Shown here: positions 25,705 through 27,500 of the stretch, piece by piece | How the letters are laid out: each line of letters starts with the position of its first letter | Position numbering within the stretch: the stretch's first letter is position 1 | DNA from: Symbiodinium natans | Lineage: Eukaryota > Sar > Dinophyceae > Suessiales > Symbiodiniaceae | Assembly: GCA_905221605.1 (NCBI GenBank) | Contig: CAJNDS010000187.1 | Coordinates: 125,001 to 152,500, forward strand | Reading direction: 5' to 3' | Length of the DNA stretch: 27,500 nucleotides | Made by a program: the position numbers and the translations under genes | Notes under the pieces: generated by a model | Database searches by the model: none | What the model was told of the DNA's origin: nothing | Seen by the model: the letters and a program-made list of their open reading frames with translations, nothing else

Positions 25705-25782
25705 ATGGACATGGGCTTCTTGGAAGTTGGCGCCTGGGCCCTAGACGCGGGGGGGGGGGGGGGAGGGCTAAGGAGGAGCTGA
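25705..25782 (+). CDS. Possible short coding segment with a glycine run
   Basis: ATG at 25705: MDMGFLEVGAWALDAG, then glycines from a run of 15 G (25749-25763), LRRS and stop. The homopolymer makes the frame unreliable. Confidence 0.18.
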   Translation: MDMGFLEVGAWALDAGGGGGGLRRS

Positions 25783-25865
25783 TATCGCGGTTCAGGGTTT
25801 GGGGTCGTGAGCCCTAAACCCTAAACTCTGAGCCCTACACTCCGAACTCTAAGTGAAGGGTTTTG

Positions 25866-26032
25866 CATAGCAGCTTCCTCTTCAGTTGCCGCAAAACCCA
25901 CTGCTGGAAGATCTCCACGCGCCTCTTCATACATGCCGCTGATTGCTTCAGAGTTGTAGACCTCTTCGAGGAGGCACACTCGTACCGACTGTTCGCCAAG
26001 TTCTCGTGGCAGCATGTGTGATTGGGCACAGG
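25866..26032 (-). CDS. Unidentified minus-strand exon
   Basis: After the acceptor GGCTTCAG| the minus strand reads GACAQSHMLPRELGEQSV, then RVCLLEEVYNSEAISGMYEE and ARGDLPAVGFAATEEEAAM, ending near QNPSL. It is acidic, helix-like and repeat-free. A second minus frame is also open and basic (KRRVEIFQQWVLRQLKRK), so the frame is not certain. Not recognised. Confidence 0.42.
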
Positions 26033-26238
26033 CGCCCTGAAGCCCCATGAAAGCAACCCTAACCCCCAAACCCTAAACCCTAAACCCTAAACCCTAAACC
26101 CTAAACCCTAAACCCTAAACCCTAAACCCTAAACCCTAAACCCTAACCCATAAACCCAAACCCTAACCATAAACACTAAACCCTAAACCCTAAACTATGA
26201 TCAAACCCTGACGCCGCTTTGTATAACAGCACAAACCA

Positions 26239-26514
26239 CTACGCAACCCTTGCAGCAATCATTATCCCAGCACCCGGTTGTAACCCTTTCCGACCCTTAG
26301 CCAACTCCTTTTGCAATTTTGCTCGCGCACCGCCCTCAGAAGTAGGCGTGGGTCTCCGTGGTGCCTCCTCTTTCCGTTTGCGGTTGTTTTCTCGGAGGCG
26401 AGGCAGCTGGAAGAAGCCTTCCAGCGTGGAGTCCAAACGTGGAGCCCAGGAAGCGCATCTGCGTGCCCATGCAGGAAGCATTCCCGCATGGGCTATGGGT
26501 CGACTCGGGTCCAA
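26239..26514 (-). CDS. Possible exon, strand uncertain
   Basis: The island 26205-26530 has long open frames on both strands. The minus frame reads LDSTLEGFFQLPRLRENNRK then RKEEAPRRPTPTSEGGARAK and LQKELAKGRKGLQPGAG, a basic, plausible tail. The plus frame at 26219-26545 is similar in length. I lean to minus on composition alone. Confidence 0.28.
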   Translation of the reverse strand: MDPSRPIAHAGMLPAWARRCASWAPRLDSTLEGFFQLPRLRENNRKRKEEAPRRPTPTSEGGARAKLQKELAKGRKGLQPGAGIMIAARVA

Positions 26515-26611
26515 CTCTCTTGAAACCAGGAACCCTAAACCCTAAACCCTGAACCCTGAACCCTGAACCCTAAATTCAAACCCTAAACCCCAGACCCTAA
26601 GCCCTAAACCC

Positions 26612-26770
26612 GGAGAATTTGGTGAGGCTCATAGGTTCCATAAGCTGGCACAGCGCGAGCCTTTGCCGGACGAAAAGGTGGAGAGGCCGACCATGCAAGG
26701 AAGGTTCCGTGGTCCCTTCTCTCGCCGCGGCATGTGTGGGTTGCAAGTGGTGTTGCCCAATCTATATTAA
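26612..26770 (+). CDS. Possible terminal exon
   Basis: The frame reads GEFGEAHRFHKLAQREPLPD then EKVERPTMQGRFRGPFSRRG and MCGLQVVLPNLY, stop at 26768. It has no repeat-derived codons. An acceptor may be GGAG| at 26615. Two other frames in this island are also open, but this one has the most protein-like composition. Unrecognised. Confidence 0.35.
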   Translation, partial: GEFGEAHRFHKLAQREPLPDEKVERPTMQGRFRGPFSRRGMCGLQVVLPNLY

Positions 26771-26822
26771 CCTCACAAGGCCCTGGAACCTTATTGATGC
26801 CTTCATGACTTCCCCCCAAATC

Positions 26823-27138
26823 CCCCTAAACCCTAAACCCTAAACCCTAAACCCTAAACCCTAAACCCAAAACCTAAACCCTAAACCCTAAACCCTAAAC
26901 CCTAAACCCTTTACCCTTTACCCTTTACCCTTTAAACCCTGAAACCCTAAACCCTAAACCCTGAACCCTAAACCCCAAACCCTAAACCCCAAATCCTCAA
27001 CCCTGACCCCTAAACCCGAAACCCTCAACCCTAAACCCTAAACACGAAACCCTAAACACCAAACCCTAAACCCTAAACCCTAAACGCTAAACCCTAAACC
27101 CTAAACCCTAAACCCTAAACCCTAAACCCTAAACCCTT
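26823..27138 (-). repeat. CCCTAAA array with a CCCTTTA block
   Basis: More than 300 bases of heptamers, including four CCCTTTA units at about 26908-26935 and mixed CCCCAAA/CCCTCAA variants. Confidence 0.95.
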
Positions 27139-27224
27139 ATGAGATCCGGAGCGAGGCCGGCCTAGAGTGGGCGTCGACGGAGCTGCCTCGCGAGCTAACG
27201 GACAAGGCTCCGGTGTGGTCCTAA
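27138..27224 (+). CDS. Possible terminal exon
   Basis: Directly after a CCCTAAA array: YEIRSEAGLEWASTELPREL then TDKAPVWS and TAA. The composition is typical of real protein. A possible acceptor is ATGAG| at 27143. Unrecognised. Confidence 0.38.
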   Translation, partial: YEIRSEAGLEWASTELPRELTDKAPVWS

Positions 27225-27388
27225 GTCCTGGGAGCGTTGTCGGGTTAAGGGGCTGCGGGTTTAGGGTTTAGGTTAGGAATTAGGATTTAGGGTTTAGGGT
27301 TGTGGGTTAGAGAGTTTTGTCGAGATTTGTGGGGGGTGTCTGGCCAAGCTCTTGCCAAGTCGCTGGGTGGTTAGTTTGGTTTTGCAGG

Positions 27389-27500
27389 TGTTCTTCTTTG
27401 GCGGGGTGGGGGGGGGGGAGGCGTTCATCTGGTTTTCATTTGATTTTCATAGGGTCTTATGGGGTTTGGACCGATGTATAGAGGGTTTTTCTTTTTCGTT
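27389..27500 (+). CDS. Possible exon running off the window
   Basis: After the pyrimidine-rich TAGTTTGGTTTTGCAG| the frame reads VFFFGGVGGGEAFIWFSFDF then HRVLWGLDRCIEGFSFS to the last base. A run of 12 G at 27407-27418 makes the frame sensitive to length errors. The 27290-27500 tail is otherwise free of heptamers. Confidence 0.22.

Overview
Origin. The window looks like nuclear DNA of a dinoflagellate (roughly 0.7 sure). It is saturated with plant/alga-type telomeric heptamers (TTTAGGG on one strand, CCCTAAA on the other) and close variants. They occur as dozens of short internal arrays in both orientations, so this is interstitial telomere-like DNA and not a chromosome end. Between arrays lie islands of about 50-400 bp of ordinary sequence. 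The one gene that can be identified with confidence, a ubiquitin-like plus ankyrin-repeat protein, is of a kind abundant in Symbiodiniaceae and related dinoflagellates. Three of its introns are best resolved with GA-AG boundaries, a known dinoflagellate peculiarity. No rRNA, tRNA, CRISPR, prokaryotic operon or viral gene was seen.

Layout. 1-4.2 kb: mixed-orientation arrays with short possible exons. 4.2-4.5 kb: a clear unidentified coding segment. 4.7-7.1 kb: poly-C tract, possible exons, a large CT/CTCCC/CTCAC microsatellite and a 98-bp inverted-repeat (MITE-like) element. 7.1-8.9 kb: arrays, including a 29-bp higher-order repeat. 8.9-12.4 kb: the ankyrin gene in at least seven exons, followed 27 bp after its stop by a strong hairpin. 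12.5-19.1 kb: arrays and several short candidate multi-exon genes (14.0-14.5, 15.5-15.7 and 16.2-16.5 kb on +; 18.1-18.3 kb on -) plus a 229-bp MITE-like element split by a telomere-like array. 19.5-19.95 kb: a G/C-tract island with a diverged duplication. 20.2-27.5 kb: arrays, lone candidate exons and some of the longest homogenised variant blocks.

Main idea. The unit GGTTTAGG carries a GT and an AG, so an array in the sense orientation is a ready-made GT-AG intron. Two predicted introns (41 and 55 bp) consist of nothing but the heptamer, starting with its GT and ending with its TTTAG. Other predicted introns use TTTAG|G as acceptor. Telomere-like arrays also sit inside both MITE-like families. 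This suggests that telomere-repeat DNA has been inserted here repeatedly and is tolerated in genes because it can be spliced out: telomere-repeat introners. The ankyrin gene is solid. The other gene models rest on open frames and matching splice phases in short islands, and several could be chance.
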